Origin: Acidobacteriota bacterium
GTDB taxonomy: Bacteria > Acidobacteriota > Vicinamibacteria > Vicinamibacterales > UBA2999
Assembly: GCA_016789705.1 (NCBI GenBank)
Contig: JAEUQR010000184.1
Span: 1 to 61,187 of the forward strand
Direction: 5' to 3'
DNA: 61,187 nt
The notes beneath the pieces are model-generated. The model saw only the letters and a program-made list of their open reading frames with translations. It ran no database searches and was not told the origin of the DNA. Every line of letters starts with the position of its first letter. The first letter of the stretch is position 1. The position numbers were made by a program, and so were the translations under genes. Shown piece after piece: positions 16,857 to 24,920 of the stretch.

Positions 16857-18635
16857 TTGACCACCACGACTGACGCCCCATCACAGCAGCCAGGATTCGC
16901 CGCCCTCGGCCTCGACGACGCCATCGTCAAGGCCGTCACGGCCCTCGGCTACGAAGAAGCCACCCCCATCCAGCGCGCTGCCATTCCGGTGCTCCTGACC
17001 GGCCAGGACATCATCGGCCAGGCCGGCACCGGCACCGGCAAGACCGCCGCCTTCTCGCTGCCGATGCTGCACCGGCTGCTCGAGACGCCGGCGGCGAAGA
17101 AGGGGGTGCCGCGCGCCCTCGTGCTCGTGCCCACGCGCGAGCTGGCGATGCAGGTCGCCGAAGCGATCCACAAGTACGCAAAGAAGACGGCCCTCACCGT
17201 CGTGCCGCTCTACGGCGGCGCGCCGATGGACCAGCAGATCCGCGCCCTGCGCCGCGGCGTGCAGGTCGTCGTCGCCACGCCGGGCCGCGCGCTCGATCAT
17301 CTGCGCCGCACCACGCTCGATCTATCGGCGCTCGAAATCCTCGTGCTCGACGAAGCCGACGAGATGCTCGACATGGGCTTCGCCGACGACCTCGAGGCGA
17401 TTCTGACGGCCACACCCGACTCGCGGCAGACGGCGCTCTTCGCCGCCACGATGGCGCCGCGTATCGCGTCCATCGCTGAGCGTCACCTGCGCGACCCCGA
17501 ACGCATCACCGTCAAGGCCGAAAAGCGCGCCCCCGGAAAGATGCCGCAGATCCGCCAGGCGGCCTACATCGTGTCGCGCGGCCAGAAGGGTTTCGCGCTC
17601 GGCCGCATCCTCGAGTTCGAGGACCCGGCCTCAGCCATCGTCTTCTGCCGCACGCGCCTCGAAGTGGACGAACTGACGGACACGCTGAAATCGCACGGCT
17701 ACGGCGCGCAGGCGCTGCACGGCGGCCTCGACCAGCGGCAGCGCGACCGCGTGATGCAGCTCTTCCGCACCGGGAAGGCCGACGTGCTCGTGGCCACCGA
17801 CGTCGCGGCGCGCGGCCTCGACATCGACCATGTGTCGCACGTCATCAACTACGACATCCCGACCGCGCCAGAAGTCTACGTGCACCGCATCGGCCGCACG
17901 GGCCGCATCGGCCGCGAAGGCGTGGCCATCACGCTCATCGACCCGCGCGAGCAGCGCACGCTGCGCTTCATCGAGAACGTCACCAAACAGAAGATCGAGA
18001 TCGCGACGCTGCCGACGCTCTCGGCGCTCAAGGCGCGCCGGCTCGAAGCGACGCGCGGCGCCATCACGACGCGCATCGCCGCCGGCGACCTCGAAGAGAC
18101 GCGGGCGCTCGTGCAGGCCCTCGGCGCCGACTTCGATGTGACCGACATCGCCGCCGCCGCGGTGGCGCTGCTGCAGGCGGCAAGCGACTCGCCGGCCGGC
18201 AACCAGCCCGATCAGGACATGCCGGCGCCGCGCGCCGCGCGACCCGAATTCGACGACAGCCGCCGCCCCCCGCGCCGCTTCGACGGCGACGACCGGCGGC
18301 CGCCACGCCGCGACGAGCGCGGAGCGAGGCCGGAGCGCCCGTCGGCGCCGCGTGAGGGGCGTCAGCCGCGTCCGCAGGCCGGCGACGGTGGCGGCGTGGT
18401 GCTGTCGTTCAGCATCGGCCGCACGCAGGGCGTGCGCCCGGGCGATCTCGTGGGCGCCATCACCGGCGAGGCCGGCGTGACGTCGCGCGACCTTGGCGCC
18501 ATCACCATCCTGCCGCACTCCTCGCTCGTCGAGGTCAACCCCGACGTCGCCGGTCAGGTCGTGAAGGCGATGAAGGGCGCGTCGATTCGCGGCGAGCAGT
18601 TCACCGTGAAGGTGGCCAGGCCGACCCGCGAGTAG
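16857..18635 (+). CDS. DEAD-box RNA helicase with C-terminal DbpA-type RNA-binding domain
   Basis: About 592 residues of an ATP-dependent RNA helicase acting in ribosome assembly or RNA turnover. Motifs in order: Q-motif region (GFAALGLDDAIVKAVTALGY ... TPIQ), I AGTGTGKT (56-63), Ia PTRELAMQ, II DEAD (about 164), III FAAT in place of SAT, VI HRIGRTGR (about 343). A basic, low-complexity Arg/Pro/Asp linker (about 455-510) precedes a DbpA RNA-binding domain (VVLSFSIGRTQGVRPGDLVG ... SLVEVNP). I choose the TTG at 16857: it gives a normal N-terminus and follows a TACAAT box. An ATG at 16788 would add 23 atypical residues, and the frame stays open far upstream only as an antiframe of the esterase. 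Confidence 0.9.
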   Translation: MTTTTDAPSQQPGFAALGLDDAIVKAVTALGYEEATPIQRAAIPVLLTGQDIIGQAGTGTGKTAAFSLPMLHRLLETPAAKKGVPRALVLVPTRELAMQVAEAIHKYAKKTALTVVPLYGGAPMDQQIRALRRGVQVVVATPGRALDHLRRTTLDLSALEILVLDEADEMLDMGFADDLEAILTATPDSRQTALFAATMAPRIASIAERHLRDPERITVKAEKRAPGKMPQIRQAAYIVSRGQKGFALGRILEFEDPASAIVFCRTRLEVDELTDTLKSHGYGAQALHGGLDQRQRDRVMQLFRTGKADVLVATDVAARGLDIDHVSHVINYDIPTAPEVYVHRIGRTGRIGREGVAITLIDPREQRTLRFIENVTKQKIEIATLPTLSALKARRLEATRGAITTRIAAGDLEETRALVQALGADFDVTDIAAAAVALLQAASDSPAGNQPDQDMPAPRAARPEFDDSRRPPRRFDGDDRRPPRRDERGARPERPSAPREGRQPRPQAGDGGGVVLSFSIGRTQGVRPGDLVGAITGEAGVTSRDLGAITILPHSSLVEVNPDVAGQVVKAMKGASIRGEQFTVKVARPTRE

Positions 18636-18666
18636 TTCGCGCACGAGCCGGCGCGGATGGCTCAGC

Positions 18667-19680
18667 TCAGTTGGTGCCGGCGCTGAGCATCCCCTTCAGG
18701 TGCGTCGCGATGGCCTCGTGGGTGGCGAACCACACGCCGCCCTTGCTCTTCATGTGCGTGATGAGACGATCGAGGATGGCGACGCGCGACCGGTGACCCA
18801 TGTAGTGGGGATGCATGGTGAGCACGTAGAGGCCGCGTTCGTCCCAGGCCACGTCGAATTCCGAGCGGAACACCTCGAGCACGTGTTCGGGCGAGGGCAT
18901 CGAACCGTCGGCGGCGCCGAAGTAGGGCGCGTCGTCGACGATGCGCTCGATCGGCAGTTCCACGAGCCCCGTGGGTTTCCCATCGAGGTTGATCTCGTAG
19001 GCGTCGTCGCTCGCCATCAGGCTGCTGTCGTAGAGGAAGCCGGCGGCCTTGATCTGCGCCAGCGTGTGCTTGCTGAACTTCCACGACGGCGCGCGGTAGC
19101 CGACGGGCCGCTTCCCCATCGCTTTCGTCAGCGTCTCGATTGACTGGTCGAGCAGGCGCTGCTCCTCCTTCTCGTCGTTCAACACCGGCAGCCGTTCGTG
19201 GATCCAGCCGTGGATGCCGATCTCGTGCACGTTCTTCGAGAGGATGTCGGGAATCATCTGCGGGTGCAGCAGCGAGCTCACCGCCGGGATGAAGAACGAC
19301 GCCGGCACTTTCTGCTTGTCGAGCAGGCGCAGGATGCGCGGCAATCCGTCGACGGCGCCGTACTCGCCGCGCGACAACACCTCGTAGTCGAGGTTGCCCT
19401 GCGAGAGCGCCATCGTGGCGTTGTCGACGTCGAAGGAGAGCGCCACCGCCACACGATTGCCGCCGGGCCACTCGGCCGGTTTGAGGCGCCTCCCGGCGCC
19501 CACGTGGAACATCTCGGCCTTCAGTTCGTCGAGGCTCTTCGTCACGCCGGGCAGCGGGTTCGGCTTCGCCGGCGCGGCCGCCGGCGCCTGCGCCTCCACG
19601 TTCGCGCCCGGCGCGCAGGCCGTCGTGAGAACCGCCGCGGCCGTCAGGATGAAGAGGGTGCGCGCCAGGTGCCGTGTCAT
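18667..19680 (-). CDS. Polysaccharide deacetylase (NodB) family lipoprotein
   Basis: A 337-residue exported carbohydrate-esterase-4-like protein. The signal ends in LTTAC (lipobox Cys22). The NodB domain (about 70-300) has SFDVDNATMA for the metal Asp pair, EIGIHGWIHE for the His motif, and GYRAPSW carrying the family Arg. The His motif and the SFDVD start resemble the HpPgdA/PuuE-like branch more than classical chitin deacetylases. It should hydrolyse N-acetyl or similar amide groups on cell-wall or cyclic substrates. AAGGAG 6 nt upstream fixes the ATG. It follows the Cys-cluster gene after 35 bp, in an apparent leftward unit with the cysteine-synthase-like gene. Confidence 0.85.
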   Translation of the reverse strand: MTRHLARTLFILTAAAVLTTACAPGANVEAQAPAAAPAKPNPLPGVTKSLDELKAEMFHVGAGRRLKPAEWPGGNRVAVALSFDVDNATMALSQGNLDYEVLSRGEYGAVDGLPRILRLLDKQKVPASFFIPAVSSLLHPQMIPDILSKNVHEIGIHGWIHERLPVLNDEKEEQRLLDQSIETLTKAMGKRPVGYRAPSWKFSKHTLAQIKAAGFLYDSSLMASDDAYEINLDGKPTGLVELPIERIVDDAPYFGAADGSMPSPEHVLEVFRSEFDVAWDERGLYVLTMHPHYMGHRSRVAILDRLITHMKSKGGVWFATHEAIATHLKGMLSAGTN

Positions 19681-19715
19681 CGTCGCTCCTTCGGGAAATC
19701 CCGCTGCATCCTCGG

Positions 19716-20876
19716 TCACACGCCGTCGCGAGTCAAGAGCGCGCCGGCGGCGACGGCGCTGTCGGCATAGTGCACGAGCAGCAGGTCGGCCTGGCGCACG
19801 GCAGTCAGGAGCCGCTCGCGATCGAGCGGTCGCGGGCCCTCGGCACAGGCGCGCGCGCACTCGACGCGCAGCACTGTCAGCGCGAGCGAGAGCCAGGCCG
19901 CGAGCGCACGCGTGGCGTCGCCCTGGTAGGTCACCCACGCGCCGAACGCCTTGCCCGCGAGATACCGCCGTACGACCGGTGCTACGTAGGGCCAAGCCGG
20001 CGCCACGACGCGCGCGTCGAGCGCGGCCAGATTCGCCGGCAACGCGGGCCAGGTCCACGGCGCGCGGCACGCCTCGCGGCCCAGCGCCCAGGCGGCCTCG
20101 GGCGTCCACGGCGCGCGGACGTCCGGCGCAGGCATGTCGTCCGCGGGCACGCCGTCCGGGATCGGGAACGCCGCGATCACATCGACGAGCGGCGCGCCGC
20201 CCGGCGTCCAACGCGCCAGCGCGTCCGCCTGCGCGCCGATGTGTGACAGCACGTCTTCCCCCGACCCGGGCCATGCCGATGGTCCCGCCAGCGCGTTGAC
20301 CACGTGTGCTTCCCAGGCCGTGAGCGCCTCGAGGTCCATCAGCACGCGCGCGCTCAGGCGCGGCGGCAGCGCCTCACGCGCGTCGAGTCCCTCAGGCACG
20401 CCGCCACCCGGCACGGCCTCGGGCCCGCGCCCGATCGTGACGGGGGCCGTGGCGTCCACGAGCATCGCCGCCGCGGTGGGACAGAAGTGCGAGAGCGACA
20501 CACGCACGCCGCGTGGATCCACGAGACACACCCGCGGGAAGTGCTGACAGCTCGCCGGCTGCGCCTCGTGACCGAGCGTCGCGTGCACCGCGCAGTGCCG
20601 CGCGCCTGCCTCGTCACCTGACGCGCGCGCGACGTGGAACACACACGCGCCGTCCACCAGGCGGAACGTGCCGGCCATACCCTCGGGCGCCTCCGCCGTT
20701 TCCTGCAGCCACACGACCGAGCCGTCCACCGTGGGCATGCGGCCGTGCGCCACGGCGGCCTCGATCGACGGCACCACGCGCGACTCGACCGGCAGCGGCC
20801 ACGCCGCGCGGCAGCAGGCGCCGCTGTGGCGGCACGCGTAGTCCACGTGGCACGACAGCCAGAGCGTTTCGAACAC
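19716..20876 (-). CDS. Cysteine-cluster (YkgJ-like) protein
   Basis: A 386-residue cytoplasmic-looking protein. The N-terminal region has clustered cysteines in the pattern of metal- or Fe-S-binding YkgJ-type proteins: SCHVDYACRHSGACCR (8-23), further cysteines at GACVFH, RHCAVH, ASCQHFPRVC and SHFC. The remaining two thirds, rich in Trp/Pro/Ala, has no motif I can assign. The start is GTG (20874-20876), 9 bp after the upstream stop, implying cotranscription with the cysteine-synthase-like gene. Function unknown. Confidence 0.7.
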   Translation of the reverse strand: MFETLWLSCHVDYACRHSGACCRAAWPLPVESRVVPSIEAAVAHGRMPTVDGSVVWLQETAEAPEGMAGTFRLVDGACVFHVARASGDEAGARHCAVHATLGHEAQPASCQHFPRVCLVDPRGVRVSLSHFCPTAAAMLVDATAPVTIGRGPEAVPGGGVPEGLDAREALPPRLSARVLMDLEALTAWEAHVVNALAGPSAWPGSGEDVLSHIGAQADALARWTPGGAPLVDVIAAFPIPDGVPADDMPAPDVRAPWTPEAAWALGREACRAPWTWPALPANLAALDARVVAPAWPYVAPVVRRYLAGKAFGAWVTYQGDATRALAAWLSLALTVLRVECARACAEGPRPLDRERLLTAVRQADLLLVHYADSAVAAGALLTRDGV

Positions 20877-20885
20877 GGCGCCTGG

Positions 20886-21797
20886 TCAGTCGCGGTAGAG
20901 CTCGCCGGCCAGGTACTTCAGGCCGGAATCGCAGATCGGGGTGACGATGCGCGCGCCGGCCGGCAGCGTTTTCGCGCGCTCGAGCGCCATCCACACGTTC
21001 GCGCCCGACGACATGCCGCCCCAGATACCCTCTTCGCGGGCCAGGCGGCGCGCGGTGGCCCGGGCGTCGTGGTCTGTCACCTGGACCACGGCGTCAGCCA
21101 GATCGGCGCGGTAGTTCCCGGGCACGAACCCCGGCCCGGTGCCCTCGATGCGATGCCCGCCCGTGGGCGCGAGCCCGGAGAGCGCGCGGCTCTCGGCCGG
21201 CTCGCCGGCCACGCAGCGCACACCGGGCACGCGTGCCTTGAGGCGGGCGGCGTTCCCCGAGAAGCAGCCCGCGGTGCCCACCATCATCACGAACTCGTCC
21301 ATGCGGCCGCCGAGAGCGTCGACGATTTCGTCGGCCATCGGCGCGTAGCCGAGCGGGTTGTCGGGATTCGTGAACTGGCGCGTCCAGAACGTGCCGGGTT
21401 CGTTCGTGAGCTCGCGCACGCGCGCGTCCATGCGCTGCATGAGGCCCGCCGTGATCCTGCCGCCCTCGCAGGGCAGCACGTCGAGCGTGGCGCCGAAGGC
21501 GCGCATCGTCTGCAGCTTCTCTTCCGAGAACGCATCGGACGACACGAAGTGCGCGCGCACGCCAAGCGTCGCGCAGACCATGGCGAGCGAACTGCCGGTG
21601 CTGCCGCCGGTCCACTCGATGAGGCGCCCGCCCGGCGCGAGGTCGCCGCGGGCCATCGCGCCCTGCACCATCGAGAGCGCCATCCGGTCTTTCATGCTGC
21701 CGGTGGGATTGGCGCCCTCCCACTTCACCCAGATCTCGACGCCGTTGCCGGGGACGACCTTCTCGAGGCGGATGAGCGGTGTGTTGCCGATATGCAT
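20886..21797 (-). CDS. Cysteine-synthase-family PLP enzyme
   Basis: A 303-residue fold-type II pyridoxal-phosphate enzyme. Lys36 in GANPTGSMKDRMA is the PLP Schiff-base lysine (the family usually reads S-V/I-KDR). TGGSTGSSLA corresponds to the substrate-binding TSGNTG loop, changed from Asn to Ser-Thr. MVGTAGCFSG is the phosphate-binding GTGGT-like loop, here with Ala and Cys. These two altered loops make plain O-acetylserine sulfhydrylase activity uncertain; a related beta-replacement or lyase is possible. The ATG follows a TAGGAT box by 6 nt with no Shine-Dalgarno. The YkgJ-like gene follows after 9 bp. Confidence 0.82.
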   Translation of the reverse strand: MHIGNTPLIRLEKVVPGNGVEIWVKWEGANPTGSMKDRMALSMVQGAMARGDLAPGGRLIEWTGGSTGSSLAMVCATLGVRAHFVSSDAFSEEKLQTMRAFGATLDVLPCEGGRITAGLMQRMDARVRELTNEPGTFWTRQFTNPDNPLGYAPMADEIVDALGGRMDEFVMMVGTAGCFSGNAARLKARVPGVRCVAGEPAESRALSGLAPTGGHRIEGTGPGFVPGNYRADLADAVVQVTDHDARATARRLAREEGIWGGMSSGANVWMALERAKTLPAGARIVTPICDSGLKYLAGELYRD

Positions 21798-21803
21798 ACG
21801 GGG

Positions 21804-21809
21804 ATCCTA
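21804..21809 (-). promoter_or_regulatory. TAGGAT -10 box, leaderless start of the PLP enzyme
   Basis: Read leftward, TAGGAT-CCCCGT-ATG. The 6-nt spacing puts the likely +1 at the A of the start codon. Confidence 0.5.
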
Positions 21810-21854
21810 TCGCGGTGACGCGGCAGGAACGATCCGGATCGTGCGCACCCGGCC

Positions 21855-21935
21855 ATTTGTAACGGGGTCTGTCACGGTCACCGGATGTGACGGCCGCCGT
21901 GACATGTGGTGACCGTGACAGACCCCGTTACAAAT
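21855..21935. repeat. Palindromic intergenic repeat, copy 1 (81 bp)
   Basis: The arms ATTTGTAACGGGGTCTGTCA... and their complement face each other around a loop longer than in the other copies. It overlaps the stop codon of the AKR-Rid gene (21928-21930): the last Leu codon and TAA lie within the right arm. REPIN-like; no transposase is present in the window. Confidence 0.85.
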
Positions 21936-23394
21936 GATTCTCGCCGCCCAGCTCCGCGTCCGCTTCGATCTCGACCAGATACTCGTCGCCGATGAGTCGG
22001 GCCTCGACGAGCGTGTTGGCCGGCTGGATACGCGCGAAGCGTTCGCCGTGCGCACGCGACACCGGTTCCCAGTGCGCGACGTTCGAGACGAAGATCCGCG
22101 TACGTACCACGTCTTCGAGCCGGCCGCCGAGCGACTGCAGGGCGCCGGCGATCTTGTCGATGACGGCGTGCGTCTGCGCGGCGGCGTCCTGGCCGCCGAT
22201 GAGCCGGCTGCCGTGCGTGGCCGTCGTGCCCGAGACGTGAATGCGCGACCCCGACCGGGTCGCCCGCGAGTAGCCGGCAAGCGGCTCCCACGGCGTGCCG
22301 CTGAAGCACTTCGTCGTGCCGTTCGGCCCCGGCCGCACCTCGAAGGGCGGCGGAAACGACTCGAGATGGTGGCTGAGGTCGCCCGATGCGGTCAGGAACG
22401 GCGGCGTGCGGTATTCGTCGCCGCAGTCGCCGGGAATCGGCGCCAGGGTCGCAATCGCGGCCTCGAGATGCGCGCGATCGTCGCGCGTGAGCTGGAAGCT
22501 GCAGAGACGCTGGTTGTCGTCGATGTGCGCCCGTTCGCCCAGGCGCGCGCCGACGATGACGGCCGCCACACCGGGCTGCTCCATGATGAAACGCGTCGCC
22601 ACGTTCGTGAGCGACACGTCGTGACGCTCGGCCACGTCCTTCGCCGCGCGCAGCACGCGCTGCAGCGCGGGCCAGCCGCCGGCTTCGCGGATGAAGCGTC
22701 CGTACTTCATCTGCGACCACGTGCCGTCCGTCTCCCACGCCGGCTCGTCCTTCCCGAGCCACTTCTCGCTCAGCCAGCCGCCGCACACGGTGCCGTAGGC
22801 CAGCAGCCCCACGCCGAACTCCGCGCACACGGCGGCGAGCCGGCCGGCGGCGCGGCGGTCGATGAGCGAGCAGCTCACCTGGTTCGACACCACCTCGATG
22901 CCGCTCGCGAGCACGACGCGCAGGTGCGCGGCGTCCACGTTGGTGAGACCGATATGTCGGATGAGGCCCTCGCGCTTCAGATCCTGCAGGTGGACGAGCG
23001 CGTCGAGCCATGCGGGGTCCGCGTAGTTCCACGCGTGGAACTGCAGCAGGTCGATGGCCGGCATGGCCAGCCGCTCGAGCGACCGTTCGATGGCGGCGCG
23101 CACGTCGGCGGCGCTGACCGGGCCCGGCTTCGGCACCCATTTCGTGAAGAGCTGCAGCCGTGCCGGATCGCCGAGCGCGCGGCACCTGCCGGCGATGATC
23201 TCGGCCGACCCGTAGTGGTCGGCCATGTCGAACGACGTGAAGCCGGCCTCGATGTAGGGCGTCATCGCCCGCGCCGCCGCGTCGAGGTCGACGGCGCGGC
23301 CATCGCGCTCCATGTCGGCGATCTGCCACAGGCCGGTGACGACGCGCGAGATCTCGAGACCGGGAGCGAGGGTGGTGCGGCTGATGACGGACAC
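21928..23394 (-). CDS. Aldo/keto reductase - Rid (YjgF/YER057c/UK114) fusion protein
   Basis: A 488-residue two-domain protein. Residues 1-about 310 are an aldo/keto reductase with the tetrad Asp56, Tyr61 (FDMADHYG), Lys85 (FTKW) and His120 (LLQFHAW), expected to reduce a carbonyl with NADPH. Residues about 354-488 are a Rid-family domain (GYSRATRSGSRIHVSGTTA ... QPANTLVEARL ... EIEA). In canonical RidA imine deaminases an Arg sits in PAR(S/T); here Asn460 replaces it, as in Rid subfamilies without demonstrated imine deaminase activity. GTG start at 23394, with AGGAGA about 10 nt upstream and 17 bp after the permease stop. Last gene of the M20-flavoprotein-permease operon. The final codons are inside a palindromic repeat. 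Confidence 0.85.
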   Translation of the reverse strand: MSVISRTTLAPGLEISRVVTGLWQIADMERDGRAVDLDAAARAMTPYIEAGFTSFDMADHYGSAEIIAGRCRALGDPARLQLFTKWVPKPGPVSAADVRAAIERSLERLAMPAIDLLQFHAWNYADPAWLDALVHLQDLKREGLIRHIGLTNVDAAHLRVVLASGIEVVSNQVSCSLIDRRAAGRLAAVCAEFGVGLLAYGTVCGGWLSEKWLGKDEPAWETDGTWSQMKYGRFIREAGGWPALQRVLRAAKDVAERHDVSLTNVATRFIMEQPGVAAVIVGARLGERAHIDDNQRLCSFQLTRDDRAHLEAAIATLAPIPGDCGDEYRTPPFLTASGDLSHHLESFPPPFEVRPGPNGTTKCFSGTPWEPLAGYSRATRSGSRIHVSGTTATHGSRLIGGQDAAAQTHAVIDKIAGALQSLGGRLEDVVRTRIFVSNVAHWEPVSRAHGERFARIQPANTLVEARLIGDEYLVEIEADAELGGENHL

Positions 23395-23411
23395 GGGCAG
23401 AGGTCTCCTGA

Positions 23412-24920
23412 CTATTCGGGCGGCAGCACGGCGAAGCGCGCGGCCAGGTCGACGCCGCGGGCAGCAAGCGCCCGCGTCTCGCGCACGTAGACGATGGTGC
23501 CGAGGGCCATCACCACCGCCCACACCGGCGTGGAGCGGAAGTACCACGCGGCCGCCGGGCCGGTCAGATCCTTCCAGGTGTGCACGGCGAGGAAGAGCGC
23601 AAGCACGGCGATGCCGGCGACGGCCACCGGCACCTGCTGGCGGCGCGACGGCAGCACGGAGACATGCGCGGCGAGCGCGGGATTGGTCGAGGGCAGCGCC
23701 AGCACCGAGAGCGCCATCAGCAGGAAATTCACGAGCATCGACGTCACCAGGATGTCGACGCCGAGGAAGAAGTCGCCGGCGAAGTGACTGCCGAGCACAC
23801 CGAGCGTGGCCATGCCGGCGCTGGCGATGATGGCGACATGCGGCGTACGCAGCGTGGGATGCACGCGCGACACCGCCTGCGGGAAGATGCCGTCTTCCGC
23901 CCACGCGAACATCAACCGCGACACGCCGAGCAGCATCGCCGGCAGGTCCTTGATGAGCGCCACGGCGGCACTCGACACGATGACCACCGTCCAGAACGGC
24001 GGCAGCACGTAGCCGAGGAGCCCCGGCGCCGTGACGTCGCGCATGCGAGACTCAGCGGCCACGTACTGCCACGGCACCGCGTGATACACCGCCGCCGTGA
24101 AGAGGAAGTAGAAGACCGCCACCGAACCCACGGCGATCAAGATGGCGAGCGGCAGATCGCGGCTCGGCCGTTTCGCTTCTCCGCCGGCCTGCGCGATCGA
24201 ATCGAAGCCGATGAACGAGGCGAAGAGCAGCGCCGAAGCCGGCAGCAGCACCGACCCGAGCGGCGCGGCCTGCGCCGTGAGCGACACGGCGGAGCCTCGG
24301 GCGGCCAGTGCCGCCAGGAACTCCTCCTGCGTGTGCGAGAAGCCGGCCACCACCACCACCGCGCCGAGCGCGAAGGTGAGGAACATGAGCGGCACCATCA
24401 GCCGCTCGTAGGCCTTCACGCCGCGCAGGTTCACCGCGGCCGCGGCCCAGAGGAAGCCGAGCGCGATGGTGAGCCGCACGCCACCGGAGTCGAGCGTGGC
24501 CGCCGCGCCCGTCCAGTCGAGCGCCACGGCGATGTCACGCAGGAACGGCGTGATCACATACGAGACGACACCAATCGCCACGCACAACGAGAACCACTGC
24601 GAGAACGAGGCGATGAAGCCGAGGTAGGGCGAGAGCGACCGGCTGGCGTAGATGTAGCTGCCGCCGGCGCGCGGCATGGCCGAGGCGAGGATGGCGTAGG
24701 CGAGGCCGGCGAACACGGCCGGCACGGCCCCGAGCAGGAACGCCGTCAGCACGTTCGGCCCGATGCCGGGCACGTTGCGCTGGATCATGAACGGGATGAC
24801 GTTCAGCCCGGCGCCCACCATCGAGCAGATGCCGGTGGCGGTGAGCCCGAGGAGCCCCATCTCCCGGGCCAGGCCGGAGCGCGTGCCGGAGCTGCCGGCT
24901 GCCGGCTGGCCGGTGCTCAT
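23412..24920 (-). CDS. APC-superfamily amino acid permease
   Basis: A 502-residue inner-membrane transporter with about 12 hydrophobic helices. APC features include helix 1 LTATGICSMVGAGLNVIPFM (the unwound GAG motif), AMPRAGGSYIYASRSLSPYLG, FIGFDSIAQAGGEAKRPSRDLP and SRLMFAWAEDGIFP. These match basic/neutral amino acid permeases of the APA/CAT type. The start codon overlaps the flavoprotein stop (ATGA), so translation is coupled. Position between a D-amino-acid-oxidase-like enzyme and a Rid fusion suggests it imports the amino acid or keto acid handled by them. Confidence 0.9.
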   Translation of the reverse strand: MSTGQPAAGSSGTRSGLAREMGLLGLTATGICSMVGAGLNVIPFMIQRNVPGIGPNVLTAFLLGAVPAVFAGLAYAILASAMPRAGGSYIYASRSLSPYLGFIASFSQWFSLCVAIGVVSYVITPFLRDIAVALDWTGAAATLDSGGVRLTIALGFLWAAAAVNLRGVKAYERLMVPLMFLTFALGAVVVVAGFSHTQEEFLAALAARGSAVSLTAQAAPLGSVLLPASALLFASFIGFDSIAQAGGEAKRPSRDLPLAILIAVGSVAVFYFLFTAAVYHAVPWQYVAAESRMRDVTAPGLLGYVLPPFWTVVIVSSAAVALIKDLPAMLLGVSRLMFAWAEDGIFPQAVSRVHPTLRTPHVAIIASAGMATLGVLGSHFAGDFFLGVDILVTSMLVNFLLMALSVLALPSTNPALAAHVSVLPSRRQQVPVAVAGIAVLALFLAVHTWKDLTGPAAAWYFRSTPVWAVVMALGTIVYVRETRALAARGVDLAARFAVLPPE

